From Halorubrum aquaticum (lineage in GTDB: Archaea > Halobacteriota > Halobacteria > Halobacteriales > Haloferacaceae): a DNA stretch of 64,000 nt. Both the position numbers and the translations under genes were made by a program. A model generated the notes under the pieces. The model did not search any database and was not told the DNA's origin. It worked only from the letters and a program-made list of their open reading frames with translations. Location: assembly GCF_900113615.1 (NCBI RefSeq), contig NZ_FOPZ01000001.1:124001-188000 (forward strand), written 5' to 3'. Position 1 is the stretch's first letter. Each line of letters opens with the position of its first letter. Positions 42,081 to 51,189 of this stretch are shown here, piece after piece.

Positions 42081-42785
42081 TCAACCCGCCTCGAACGTCG
42101 TTGCGATGTCCTCGACGACCGTCGGGTCGTTCGTCCAGAAGCCGGTGTATTCGTCCGAACGCTCCTCGACGACGAGGCCGCAGGCCTGTTCCTCATCGGG
42201 GCCACCGTCGTACGCGAGGACCCAGTAGGGTTCGAATCTCGCGGCCTCCCCGGTGTGGTAGGTGATCCCGGGGATCGCTGGAGGGGCCCAGTCCTCGACG
42301 CCGTGAACGTGGATCTCGAGGCTCGTTTCGGCACCGAGCGTTCGATACACCTCCGTCTGAGACCTGAACGTCGAGAGGGTCTGAAAACTGACCCACAGGG
42401 TGCCGTCGCCGACACGGAACGCGCGGTCCTCGATCTCGCGACTGACTGCGAGGAGCTCTCGGCGGTTCATCCCGGAAAACACCGTCCTCTCGAGGACATC
42501 GAACAGCGCTCGGTATCCGTCGGATATCCCGGTTCGGTCGTCCGGTCGGCGGATCGGCGGCTCGAGCAACGCCTCGACCGCCTCGACTCCGATAACGCCC
42601 GTGACCTCGCCGTCGGTTTCGATCTCGAGGAACGGGTTCGGACCGTCCGCCGGGAGCGATCGCGACTCGACGTCGACGCCGTGATCGGCGAACCACGTCT
42701 CGATCTCGAGTCGGTCACCGCTCCTGTAGACGACGACTCGTTGCCGCCTCCCCTGGATCTCGGCTATCAACGAACTGAACGTCAT
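42081..42785 (-). CDS. DICT sensory domain protein
   Basis: A 234-aa soluble protein resembling haloarchaeal DICT-domain proteins: MTFSSLIAEIQGRRQRVVVY at the start, VSREIEDRAFRVGDGTLWVSFQTLSTF in the middle and a closing ACGLVVEERSDEYTGFWTNDP. DICT domains are presumed light- or redox-linked sensors found with signalling proteins. Its ATG overlaps the stop of an upstream winged-helix gene (ATGA), so sensor and regulator are co-produced. Ligand unknown. Confidence 0.75.
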   Translation of the reverse strand: MTFSSLIAEIQGRRQRVVVYRSGDRLEIETWFADHGVDVESRSLPADGPNPFLEIETDGEVTGVIGVEAVEALLEPPIRRPDDRTGISDGYRALFDVLERTVFSGMNRRELLAVSREIEDRAFRVGDGTLWVSFQTLSTFRSQTEVYRTLGAETSLEIHVHGVEDWAPPAIPGITYHTGEAARFEPYWVLAYDGGPDEEQACGLVVEERSDEYTGFWTNDPTVVEDIATTFEAG

Positions 42786-43177
42786 CCCGATTCGTCAGGT
42801 CGTTCAGCCTCGACGCTCCACCGAATGACGTCCGCGACCCGTGGATGGAGCGATCCACGCCGGACGGTGCCGACGTTCGAGTCGTACTCTATCAGTTCCG
42901 CATCATCGAGTCGCGGCAGGTGGTTGTGGAGGAGTTGGAGGAGGACCTCCGATCGGTCCGCCGACGTGTACATCGTTCCCGTTGTGGTGGCTTCCCACCC
43001 ACTGAGGACCGTCGCGAGCTCCTCGACGGTGGATTCCTCCTTTTCGAGTACGTAATGGAGTAGACGTCGACGGTGGGGCGAGGTGAGCGCCCGATAGAAC
43101 TGGTCCTCCGCTAATCGCGGTGGGATCTCACCCACCGCGTGGTTTCGCCCATCAGGCGCTTCACCTGGATCTCCCAT
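42782..43177 (-). CDS. Winged-helix regulator (DUF7344-like) without membrane anchor
   Basis: A 131-aa relative of the four regulators near 20-32 kb but ending after the DNA-binding part: FYRALTSPHRRRLLHYVLEKEES, then LLQLLHNHLPRLDDAELIEYDSNVG. It lacks the WSYYYLGL block and the membrane helices; the DICT protein coupled to it may replace them as the sensory part. The ATG at 43177 is preceded by TTTATT at the leaderless promoter distance and by a palindrome placed over the start region. Confidence 0.8.
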   Translation of the reverse strand: MGDPGEAPDGRNHAVGEIPPRLAEDQFYRALTSPHRRRLLHYVLEKEESTVEELATVLSGWEATTTGTMYTSADRSEVLLQLLHNHLPRLDDAELIEYDSNVGTVRRGSLHPRVADVIRWSVEAERPDESG

Positions 43178-43190
43178 GCGTGCGCGTATA

Positions 43191-43203
43191 TGTCTCTGAG
43201 ACA
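43191..43203. promoter_or_regulatory. Palindromic operator candidate in the regulator/DICT promoter
   Basis: TGTCTC-T-GAGACA is a perfect inverted repeat lying between the minus-strand TATA-like TTTATT (about 43,203-43,208) and the ATG at 43177. A protein bound here would block transcription start, consistent with autoregulation. It is a single site, so the assignment is tentative. Confidence 0.45.
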
Positions 43204-43298
43204 ATAAATCATCACTCCGCGTTTCGCCGGTCGCTTCCGGACCGACGTTCCGCCCGAACTGCCACCCTTTTAGTCCCGGCCTGCCGGAGTACTGCGTA

Positions 43299-45182
43299 AT
43301 GAGTACGGACGCGACCCCCGAGTACGACCACGAGGAGTTGGGTCTCGTCGCCGGGCTGGAGATCCACCAGCAGCTCGATACGGCGACGAAGCTGTTCTGT
43401 GACTCCCCGACCGTCGAGCGCGACCCCGCCGAGGCCGACCGGGAACTCACCCGGCGGCTCCACCCGACGAAGAGCGAACTCGGCGAGCTCGACCAGGCCG
43501 CCGTAGAGGAGAGCCGGGTCGACCGCGAGTTCACCTACCTCGCGTACGACACCACCTGTCTGGTCGAGGAGGATGACGAGCCGCCCCGCCGCGTCGACGA
43601 GGAGGCGCTGTCGGTGGCGCTCCAGATCGCCGACTTACTCGACGTGAGCGTCGTCGACCAGGCGCACGTGATGCGAAAGCTCGTGATCGACGGCTCGAAC
43701 ACCTCCGGCTTCCAGCGGTCGATCCTGCTCGGACAGGACGGCGAGATCGAGACGGACGACGGGGCCGTCTCCATCGAGGACCTCATGTTGGAGGAGGAGT
43801 CCGCAAAGCGCGTCGAGGAGACCGACGACGGCGTCGTCTACTCGCTCGATCGACTCGGCGTCCCGCTCGTCGAGATCGGGACCGGCCCGGACATCCGGAG
43901 CCCCGAGCAGGCCAAGGAGGCCGCCGAACGCATCGGTATGCTGCTCCGCTCGACGGGGGCGGTGAAACGCGGGCTCGGCACCATCCGACAGGACGTCAAC
44001 GTCTCGATCGCCGAGGGGGCACGCGTGGAGGTGAAAGGCGTCCAAGACCTCCAGGGGATCGAGGACATCGTCCGCGGCGAGGTGGGTCGACAGGCCGAAC
44101 TGCTCGCGATCCGCGACGAACTCCGCGAGCGCGACGCGAGCGTGGGCGACGTACGGGACGTCACCGACGTCCTCGCCGACACCGACTCCGGCGTGATCCG
44201 GGGCGCGCTCGATTCGGGCGGGAAGGTGACCGCCGTCCCGCTGTACGGGTTCGACGGACTCGTGGGTCGGGAGATCCAGCCGGACCGCCGGCTCGGCACG
44301 GAGCTGTCGGACCACGCCAAGCGCCACGGCGCGGGCGGGATCTTCCACACCGACGAGCTGCCCGCCTACGGCGTGACGGAGGGGGAAGTCGACGCCCTCC
44401 GGGAGTCGGTCGGCGCGGGCGAGGACGACGCCGTGGCGATCGTCGCCGCCGACCCGGAGACGGCCGACCTCGCGATCGAGGCCGCCGCGGACCGCGCCGC
44501 CGCCGCCATCGAGGGCGTCCCCGAGGAGACTCGCGGCGCGAACGACGACGGCACCACGCGATACCTCCGGCCGCTGCCGGGCGCGGCACGGATGTACCCC
44601 GAGACGGACGTGCCGCCGGTCGAGCCCGACCCGTCGGACGTCGACCGGCCCGAGCTGCTCGACGAGAAGACCGACCGATACGTCGAGTCGTTCGGCCTCG
44701 ACCGCGGGCTCGCCGAACAGGTGGCGTTCGGCCGGCGCTTCCCGCTGTTCGAGACCGCCGTCGAGCGCGGCGTCGACCCCACCTTCGCCGCCTCCACGCT
44801 GGAGTCGACGACGACGGAGATCAGACGCGACGGCGCGTCCGTCGAGAACCTGACCGACGACCACTTCCTCGCGGTCTTCGAGCTCGTCGAGTCGGGCGAC
44901 CTCGCGAAGGAAGGCGTCCCGGAGGTGCTCTCGACGCTCGCGGCGGATCCCGATCTCTCTGCGGCGGAGGCCGTCGAGGCAGCCGGGCTCTCGGGCGTGA
45001 GCGACGAGGCGGTCCGCGAGGCGGTCCGCGAGGTCGTCGATCGCAACGCCGACCAGGTCGAAGCCGAGGGGATGGGTGCGTTCTCCGGCCTGATGGGCGA
45101 GGCGATGGGCGCGCTCCGCGGGAAGGCGGACGGCGAGGTCGTCTCCGATGCCCTCCGCGAGGAGATCTCGAAGCGCTCGTAG
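43299..45182 (+). CDS. gatE: Glutamyl-tRNA(Gln) amidotransferase subunit E
   Basis: A 627-aa archaeal GatE. With GatD it converts Glu-tRNA(Gln) to Gln-tRNA(Gln). The kinase/transamidase core has VAGLEIHQQLDT, MRKLVIDGSNTSGFQRS, LVEIGTGPDIRSPEQAKEAAERIG and GTIRQDVNVSI; the AspRS-like insert includes RLGTELSDHAKRHGAGGIFHTDELPAYG; a helical YqeY-like tail ends GMGAFSGLMGEAMGAL. gatD is not in the window, as is common in haloarchaea. A CTTTTAG promoter element lies at 43267-43273. Confidence 0.95.
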   Translation: MSTDATPEYDHEELGLVAGLEIHQQLDTATKLFCDSPTVERDPAEADRELTRRLHPTKSELGELDQAAVEESRVDREFTYLAYDTTCLVEEDDEPPRRVDEEALSVALQIADLLDVSVVDQAHVMRKLVIDGSNTSGFQRSILLGQDGEIETDDGAVSIEDLMLEEESAKRVEETDDGVVYSLDRLGVPLVEIGTGPDIRSPEQAKEAAERIGMLLRSTGAVKRGLGTIRQDVNVSIAEGARVEVKGVQDLQGIEDIVRGEVGRQAELLAIRDELRERDASVGDVRDVTDVLADTDSGVIRGALDSGGKVTAVPLYGFDGLVGREIQPDRRLGTELSDHAKRHGAGGIFHTDELPAYGVTEGEVDALRESVGAGEDDAVAIVAADPETADLAIEAAADRAAAAIEGVPEETRGANDDGTTRYLRPLPGAARMYPETDVPPVEPDPSDVDRPELLDEKTDRYVESFGLDRGLAEQVAFGRRFPLFETAVERGVDPTFAASTLESTTTEIRRDGASVENLTDDHFLAVFELVESGDLAKEGVPEVLSTLAADPDLSAAEAVEAAGLSGVSDEAVREAVREVVDRNADQVEAEGMGAFSGLMGEAMGALRGKADGEVVSDALREEISKRS

Positions 45183-45452
45183 GACTCCCGACTCGGTCCG
45201 GACGTCCCCTCCGCTCACTGCTCCGTTCGAACGCTCGTCCGAAGCCCCGTTCTAGGCCGATCCGGTCAATACGGAATAACGCCGTCCCACACCGGTCGTA
45301 CCCGACTCGAGACCTGTCAGGGACGAACTGCTGAACGTGGAGGACGTATCCATCGCGGAGACCTCGTCCGTTCCGTCTTCTTGACGCTGAACTAACCGCG
45401 AAGTGAGTCCGTATCTCGAAACCATCCGCCAGGGTATGCCGAAAACGCCCGA

Positions 45453-45902
45453 TCAGTAGGGGGTTTCGGCACTGAGGCTCTTCTGGAAGGTATAACAATA
45501 CTTCTCCATGTCGAGGTCTTCGTAGAACCGGTGAGCGTCTTCACGCCAGAGACCGGAAGCCAGTTCGACACAGGTACAGTCCCGTTCCTCCGCCCAGTCG
45601 AATACCCAGGAGAGTAGTTTCGACCCGTATCCGTTCCCGCGGGCGGGTTCGTCAACGACGAGGTCATGCACCCAGACGTGGGATCCACTGTAGAGGTTCG
45701 TTTGCTTCACGAAACCCGTGACAGCTACCAGGGACCCGTTCTCATCACGGAGGCCGAACAATCGATACCCGCTTTCATCACGCATTTCAGCGACCAATTC
45801 GAGGAACACCTCTTCTCCGATGGGCCGCAACTGATCGATGATCGGGTATGCTTCGCGAAGTTCGCTCTCAGATCCTAATTCAGTGATGGTCTCGTTTTCC
45901 AT
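45453..45902 (-). CDS. GNAT family acetyltransferase
   Basis: A 149-aa GNAT protein: VWVHDLVVDEPARGNGYGSKLLSW supplies strand 4 and the acetyl-CoA loop, and GLWREDAHRFYEDLDMEKY the C-terminal part. Its DNA is visibly lower in GC than both neighbours, and it is flanked by about 270 nt of gene-free sequence on each side (45,183-45,452 and 45,903-46,180), where I see no ORF, repeat or RNA. This suggests a horizontally acquired gene. Substrate unknown. Confidence 0.85.
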   Translation of the reverse strand: MENETITELGSESELREAYPIIDQLRPIGEEVFLELVAEMRDESGYRLFGLRDENGSLVAVTGFVKQTNLYSGSHVWVHDLVVDEPARGNGYGSKLLSWVFDWAEERDCTCVELASGLWREDAHRFYEDLDMEKYCYTFQKSLSAETPY

Positions 45903-46180
45903 GTCTACATCGGACCGAGCGTGAGAAAATAAGCCTTGTACACCACGCGTCCGCTGACACGACGAGTCCCTCGTGGCGAGTTCCCTAGTACATGTCTTGA
46001 ACGTTCGATCAACCCGAGATCGGTGTCCCAGCGCTGCTACGTTCGCGCCGCGTATCTCGTACGACCACTGGAACGTCCCTTTGACCCGATAGAGATGGCA
46101 ACGGCCGATTCGTAACCTTCAGCGACCTGCCGTTTCGGACGGAAACACGTCCAAAAGAGCGTGTTTCAACGGGGTCGCGC

Positions 46181-46891
46181 TCACCCGTCGAGATACGCGT
46201 CGACGAGCGCCGCCTCCGCCTTCCGGAGGTGTGAACCCGCCGTCGAGGAGGAGCAGTCGAGCGCGTCGGCGACGTCGGCGACGGACCCGGTGCGCGGCAC
46301 GTCGTAGTACCCGGCCCGTCGCGCCGCGCGGAGCGCCTCCGCCTGTCGGTCGGTCACCTCGACACCGGCGAGCCGGCTCCCGCCGTCGTACGAGCCGATC
46401 CGGTCGACGTCGACGTCGATCGCGTCCGGGAGCGCCGAGAGCGCCCCGCGCAGTTGGTCGGGCGGGCCGACGACGCCGAGCGCGAGTCGGCCCTCGGAGC
46501 GGTACACGACGGGCGGAACCGAGAGGAACTCGGTCTCGAGGAACGCGCCGAGGAACGCGTCGAGGGGGCCGTCGAGCGTCTCGTGTGCCCTGAGGTAGAA
46601 GGTCTCGTCTCCCTCCGCGGTCGCGCCGTCGCTACCGTCCCCGTCGCCGTCGGCGGCCGCGGACCCGCTCGCCGGCCCGATCTCGAACCGCTCGATCGAG
46701 TCGACCGCCCGCAGCCGTTCGAGGTACGGCTCTCGCGGCGCGGTGACCCGGAACAGCGTCGCGAGCGTCCCGTCGTCGAGCCGTCGCCAGGTCAGAAGCT
46801 CCGAGCGCCAGCCCTCATCGCAGTCGAGGAAGTCGTGCATCGGGTGTCGGATCGACGGGGGGAACCGGAACTCGACGTGGACGTACCGCAT
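46181..46891 (-). CDS. HTH_10 (bacterio-opsin activator type) transcriptional regulator
   Basis: A 236-aa regulator. The C-terminal HTH_10 domain is clear: LAGVEVTDRQAEALRAARRAGYYDVPR, then VADVADALDCSSSTAGSHLRKAEAALV. The N-terminal ~160 residues match the GAF-like part of Bat-type proteins, interrupted by an acidic Gly/Asp stretch. The ATG at 46891 starts the conserved MRYVHVEFRFP. It is divergent from the cytochrome P450 gene with 121 nt between starts, so it may control that gene. Confidence 0.85.
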   Translation of the reverse strand: MRYVHVEFRFPPSIRHPMHDFLDCDEGWRSELLTWRRLDDGTLATLFRVTAPREPYLERLRAVDSIERFEIGPASGSAAADGDGDGSDGATAEGDETFYLRAHETLDGPLDAFLGAFLETEFLSVPPVVYRSEGRLALGVVGPPDQLRGALSALPDAIDVDVDRIGSYDGGSRLAGVEVTDRQAEALRAARRAGYYDVPRTGSVADVADALDCSSSTAGSHLRKAEAALVDAYLDG

Positions 46892-47012
46892 GCGGGGGTC
46901 GTCGGCCGCCGGCGACTTGAAGGTACGAGCCGATCCGCACGCGTCAACCCAATAAAAACAGGCGGACGTGTCCGCCCCAAGCGTCAGCACGCGGGCGGAT
47001 CGATCCTGACAC

Positions 47013-48497
47013 ATGAGCGACTCCGTTCGGCGACACGATGGCGGAAGCGATCGACCCGCGACCGGCGCGGCGGGTCGCGACGGCGAGGGGAGTGAGACGC
47101 CCGTTCGCCCGCCGGATCCGGACGGGCTTCCGGTCCTCGGCAACGTCCACGCGATCGCCGCCGACGGGCTCGACTTCTACGAGCGTCGGGCGGCCGAACG
47201 CGGCGGCGTCGCCCGGTACGACGTGTTCGGCACGGAGAGCTACCTCCTCACCGACCCGGACGCGATCCGGCGGGTCCTCGTCGAGGACCACGCGACCTAC
47301 GTCAAAGGTGAGATGCCCCGCGAGCAGCTCGGGAACCTCCTCGGCGACGGGCTCTTCCTCGCGGAGGGAAAACGGTGGCGCGAACAGCGGACCGCGGTGC
47401 GGTCGGCGTTCTTCCGCGAGCGCGTCGACGAGTACGGCGACGCCATGGCCGAACACGCCCGGCGGACGGTCGACGGGTGGGACGACGGCGACGCGGTCGA
47501 CCTCCACGAGGCGGCCACGGAGTACGCGTTCTCGGTCCTCGCCGAGGGGCTCCTCGGCGACGACATCGAGGGCGAACGGGAGACGGTGCGGGCGGCCGCC
47601 GAGAGCATCACCGAGCGGTTCGACATGCGGCGGCTGGCCTCCTTTCTGCCGGAGTGGGTTCCGACGCCGACGAACCGGCGGTATCGCCGCCGACTCGACG
47701 CACTCAGGGAGACGTTACGCGACCTCGTCGACGACCGACGCGCGGCCGGTCCGCCGGCCGATCCGGGCTCGGCCGACGACCTCCTCGGGACGCTCGTCGC
47801 CGCCGCGGAGTTGGGAGCGATCGACGACGACGAGCTCGTCGACAACGCGGTGACGTTCCTGTTCGCCGGCCACGAGACGAGCGCGCTCGGCCTGACGTAC
47901 ACGCTCCACGCGCTCGCGACGCACCCCGACATCCAGGAGCGGGTCCGGCGGGAGGTCGCGGCGTTCGACGACGACCCCACGGCCGCCGAGGTCCGCGACT
48001 GCCCGGCGCTCACCGCCGCGATAAACGAGGCGCTCAGGCTGTATCCGCCGGTTCACACCTTCTTCCGGGAGCCGACCGAACCGGTGACGCTCGGCGGGTA
48101 TCGGATCCCCGCCGGCGTGGTGGTGTCGCTCTCGCCGTGGGTGGTCCACCGCGACGGTCGATGGTGGGACGACCCGGAGACGTACCGGCCGGAGCGGTGG
48201 CTTCACGAGTCGCCGTCGGGGGCGGTCTCCGTCGGCGACGAGGCACCCGGCCCGGCCGTCGGCGAGCGTCCGGAGTACGCGTACTTCCCCTTCGGCGGCG
48301 GGCCGCGCCACTGTATCGGCATGCGGTTCGCCCGCCAGGAGCTCCGACTCGCCACGGCGACGCTCCTCCGGCGGGTCCGACTGGAGGCGGTGGACGGGGA
48401 CTTGGAGCTTCGCGCCAGCGCGAACACGCGCCCGGCGGGACCGGTCCGCGTTCGGGTCCGCGAACTGGCCGCCGAGATGGAGGCGGACGACCCCTAG
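47013..48497 (+). CDS. Cytochrome P450
   Basis: A 494-aa P450. The heme ligand is C434 in FGGGPRHCIGMRF, the I-helix oxygen motif is AGHETS and the K-helix ExxR is EALR in NEALRLYPP; the meander WWDDPETYRPERW is also present. A 45-residue polar acidic N-terminal extension without a membrane helix indicates a soluble enzyme. No ferredoxin or reductase gene is adjacent. A caataaaaac box lies about 55 nt before the ATG. The substrate is unknown; haloarchaeal P450s are proposed to act on terpenoids or fatty acids. Confidence 0.93.
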   Translation: MSDSVRRHDGGSDRPATGAAGRDGEGSETPVRPPDPDGLPVLGNVHAIAADGLDFYERRAAERGGVARYDVFGTESYLLTDPDAIRRVLVEDHATYVKGEMPREQLGNLLGDGLFLAEGKRWREQRTAVRSAFFRERVDEYGDAMAEHARRTVDGWDDGDAVDLHEAATEYAFSVLAEGLLGDDIEGERETVRAAAESITERFDMRRLASFLPEWVPTPTNRRYRRRLDALRETLRDLVDDRRAAGPPADPGSADDLLGTLVAAAELGAIDDDELVDNAVTFLFAGHETSALGLTYTLHALATHPDIQERVRREVAAFDDDPTAAEVRDCPALTAAINEALRLYPPVHTFFREPTEPVTLGGYRIPAGVVVSLSPWVVHRDGRWWDDPETYRPERWLHESPSGAVSVGDEAPGPAVGERPEYAYFPFGGGPRHCIGMRFARQELRLATATLLRRVRLEAVDGDLELRASANTRPAGPVRVRVRELAAEMEADDP

Positions 48498-49291
48498 ACG
48501 TACGCCAGCGGGACCATCACCGCCGCGCCGAGGAGTATCCCGCCGGCGAGTTCGCGCTTGCCGCCGTAGGGAAGCCCCTCGCCCGCGTCGAGCGCCTCGG
48601 GAAGGAACTCCGTGAGGACGAGGTAGACCATCGCGCCGGCGGCGAACCCGAACCCGTACGGGAGGAATTCCCGGGCGACCCGGACGAACGCGAACGCGAT
48701 CACCGCGCCGATCGGCTGCGGGAGACTCGAGAACACCGCCCACCACACCATCCGCCACTCGGGCACGTCCATCGCCCGCAGCGGGATCGAGATGGCCGTC
48801 CCCTCGGGGACGTTGTGGATCGAGATCGCGACGGTCATGAAGACCGCGAGCGCGGGGACGGTGAATCCCAGAACGGATACGCCGCCCTCCAACCCGAGGT
48901 CGGCGAACGAGACGCCCACGGCGACGCCCTCGGGGAAGCTGTGAACCGTGAGGACGCCGAGGATCAACACGAGCTTGCGGAAGTCCGCCTCCTCGTACTC
49001 GTGCGGGTCGACCTCCGCGTCCGCGAGGACGCGGTGTGCCACGACCACGAGGACGACGCCGACCGCCATCCCGACCGCGACTTCCACGATCGTCCCCTCG
49101 GCCAATCCCTCGTCGATCAGCCCGAACAGCGACGCGGTCACCATGATACCGGAGGAGAGTCCCCAGAGGACCACGTTTCCGCGGTCGCTGATGGACTCGA
49201 AGAAGAAGAACGGGAGCGCGCCGAGCCCGGTCGCGAGCGCCGTAACGAGTCCCGCGAGGAAGACGAACGTGAGGTTCTCGAGAAGGGCCAT
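48494..49291 (-). CDS. ZIP family divalent metal transporter
   Basis: A 265-aa membrane protein with eight predicted helices. The metal-binding motifs in helices 4 and 5 are HSFPEGVAVG and HNVPEGTAIS. ZIP proteins import zinc or related metals, some acting as exchangers. ATG at 49291 (MALLENLTFV) chosen over an upstream ATG at 49321. Its stop and that of the convergent P450 share one CTAG tetranucleotide. Confidence 0.9.
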   Translation of the reverse strand: MALLENLTFVFLAGLVTALATGLGALPFFFFESISDRGNVVLWGLSSGIMVTASLFGLIDEGLAEGTIVEVAVGMAVGVVLVVVAHRVLADAEVDPHEYEEADFRKLVLILGVLTVHSFPEGVAVGVSFADLGLEGGVSVLGFTVPALAVFMTVAISIHNVPEGTAISIPLRAMDVPEWRMVWWAVFSSLPQPIGAVIAFAFVRVAREFLPYGFGFAAGAMVYLVLTEFLPEALDAGEGLPYGGKRELAGGILLGAAVMVPLAYV

Positions 49292-49398
49292 CCGTGTCAA
49301 GAGTTCTCGTCGTGGCGACAAATCAATGACGGAGGAGGCGGCGCGATCCGGATCAGGGGCTCGGAGTCGCGACCCGCGGCTCGCCGACCCGTCGGGGC

Positions 49399-50169
49399 TT
49401 ACCGCTCCGTGTCGGGCGCACGCTCGGCCAACACGGGGATGTCGGCCAGTTTCTCCCCGTCGAGCGCGTCCCAGTCGACGCCCGCGGGTCGCTCGGCGTC
49501 ACTTCCCGTTCGGATCGCGCGCTCGGGCGTCACGACGAGATCGAGGGGCACGTCGTGGCGGTCGGGTTCGGGGAGCCGTTCGGCGTCTTCGATCGGCGAC
49601 GGTTCCTCGTCGTCTGCGGGCGATGCCGTCTCGTCGACGACCTGGAGTTCGTGGACCGTCGTGGCCACCGTGGTGCCGTCGTCGACCGCGTCGAGTTCGC
49701 GGAGGACCGCCCACTCGAGGTCGCTGTATCCCTCGCCCTTGCCGATCCGGGTCCCGTCCGTCCGCACCGCGACGGAGCCGGAGACGATCAGGTCGATCCC
49801 GGCGACGTCCTCGGGGGCGGTCGGGACGCCGTGCTCGGAGATGCCCGAGACGGTCGTGGCCGCGTCGACGTCGTCGATCTCGGCGGGATCGAGCCGGAGG
49901 AACGGGTCCGGGTCCCGGAGCCGTGGCTGGGCCACGTAGACGGTCTTGCCGGCGCGGAGCGCGGCCCGGCGGACGGGCAGTTGCGGGGCGTCGGGGTTGG
50001 CCTTCACCGTCTCCGCCGACTCCCACTCCGGAGTCTCGGTCAGCCGATCGCGGGCCTCGTCCGCGCCCGCGAAGTTGGGGATCCGGTCGTGCGGCGGGAA
50101 GGGGAATCGAGCGATTCCACGGTCCTCGAGGGCGTCCCACACCGCCTGCCGGACCTCCTGTTTGTCCAT
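49399..50169 (-). CDS. 5-formyltetrahydrofolate cyclo-ligase family protein
   Basis: A 256-aa protein. The family pattern is visible: MDKQEVRQAVWDALEDRGIARFPFP at the start, AETVKANPDAPQLPVRR (folate-side basic patch), VYVAQPRLRD, and the nucleotide loop RTDGTRIGKGEGYSDLEWAVL. Canonical enzymes convert 5-formyl-THF to 5,10-methenyl-THF using ATP. Archaeal homologues may act on methanopterin-like or other substrates. An acidic insert lies at ~185-205. Confidence 0.85.
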   Translation of the reverse strand: MDKQEVRQAVWDALEDRGIARFPFPPHDRIPNFAGADEARDRLTETPEWESAETVKANPDAPQLPVRRAALRAGKTVYVAQPRLRDPDPFLRLDPAEIDDVDAATTVSGISEHGVPTAPEDVAGIDLIVSGSVAVRTDGTRIGKGEGYSDLEWAVLRELDAVDDGTTVATTVHELQVVDETASPADDEEPSPIEDAERLPEPDRHDVPLDLVVTPERAIRTGSDAERPAGVDWDALDGEKLADIPVLAERAPDTER

Positions 50170-50350
50170 ACGCGTCGTGGGAACGGCGGACGATTAAGCG
50201 GTTCGGGGGTGGCGGTTCGGAGGTGGCAGTTCGGGAAAGAGGGATTCGAGTGGGAACGGTTCGGGACCGTCCCGTCGATTCCGATCGTCCCGCCGGTTCC
50301 GATCGGTTGGTCGCCACGCCGGACGAGCCGATCCGGATCGTCGACGCAGA

Positions 50351-50358
50351 TTTATATA
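50351..50358 (+). promoter_or_regulatory. TATA-like box of the DUF4013 gene
   Basis: TTTATATA lies 23-30 nt before the ATG at 50381. The 180 nt upstream is a low-complexity ggttcgg/cgattccgat tract without a gene. Confidence 0.7.
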
Positions 50359-50380
50359 CCTCCTGTGGGATCGTCCGCCC

Positions 50381-51100
50381 ATGCTCGAAGACGGACTCTC
50401 GTACCCGGTACGTGGCGACTGGATAGGGCGTATCCTCATCGGCGGCGTGTTGGGATTCCTCTCCGTGCTCCTGCTCCCCGCGTTCGTCATCCTCGGATAC
50501 CTGGTTCGGGTCCTCGAGACCACCGTCGAGGGGGCGGAGGACCCGCCGGAGTTCGAGGAGTGGGGCGACCTCCTCGTGAAGGGGATCATCGGGACCGTCA
50601 TCACCGTCGCGTACACGTTCGTTCCGGTGCTCGCGTACCTGATCCTCGTCTTCGTCGTGGTCGGTGCCGGCGGGGCGATCGGCGGCGACGCGGGCGCGTT
50701 CGTGGGCGTGCTCGGCGTGCTCATGGCGCTCGCGTTCCTGCCGGTGTTGCTGCTCGTCTACTACGCGGTTCCCGCGGCGCTGACGGCCTACGCGGCCCGC
50801 GGCGAGATCGGCGCGGCCTTCGACGTCGAACTCCTGAAGCCGACCCTGTTGAGCACGGAGTACCTCGTCGCGATCTTCATGCCGCTCGTGGTGACGTTCG
50901 TCCTCTGGATCGCGACCGGCGTCCTCGCGGTCACGATCGTCGGGCTGCTGCTCGTCCCCTTCCTCCAGTTCTACGGACAGGTCGCGGTGTTCCGCATGTT
51001 CGGCTCCGCGTTCGCGAGCGAGAGCGACGAGCTCGACGCCGGTTCCGCGGGGTCCGACGACGCCGGAGCCGCGGACCCCGTCGACCCGACGGCGAACTGA
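50381..51100 (+). CDS. DUF4013 family membrane protein
   Basis: A 239-aa membrane protein with about five helices, starting MLEDGLSYPVRGDWIGRILIGG, the usual DUF4013 opening, with the family's LSTEYLVAIFMPLVVTFVLW late in the protein. An acidic Ala/Asp tail follows the last helix. The family is common in haloarchaea and has no established function. Confidence 0.85.
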   Translation: MLEDGLSYPVRGDWIGRILIGGVLGFLSVLLLPAFVILGYLVRVLETTVEGAEDPPEFEEWGDLLVKGIIGTVITVAYTFVPVLAYLILVFVVVGAGGAIGGDAGAFVGVLGVLMALAFLPVLLLVYYAVPAALTAYAARGEIGAAFDVELLKPTLLSTEYLVAIFMPLVVTFVLWIATGVLAVTIVGLLLVPFLQFYGQVAVFRMFGSAFASESDELDAGSAGSDDAGAADPVDPTAN

Positions 51101-51189
51101 GTTGACCGGTCACCGGACGTGACTCACGCTCGTGAACGCCGTCGAACGTGCGACGCGCCATTTAACCCGCTCGCGGGCCGAGTCACGGT

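Noticed and set aside
45183-45452. Possible remnant of an insertion sequence beside the acetyltransferase gene.
   Set aside because: No terminal inverted repeats, transposase fragment or target duplication could be identified.
47375-49939. An 854-codon plus-strand frame spanning the P450, ZIP and folate genes.
   Set aside because: It crosses three genes with strong motifs in other frames and itself has no family features.
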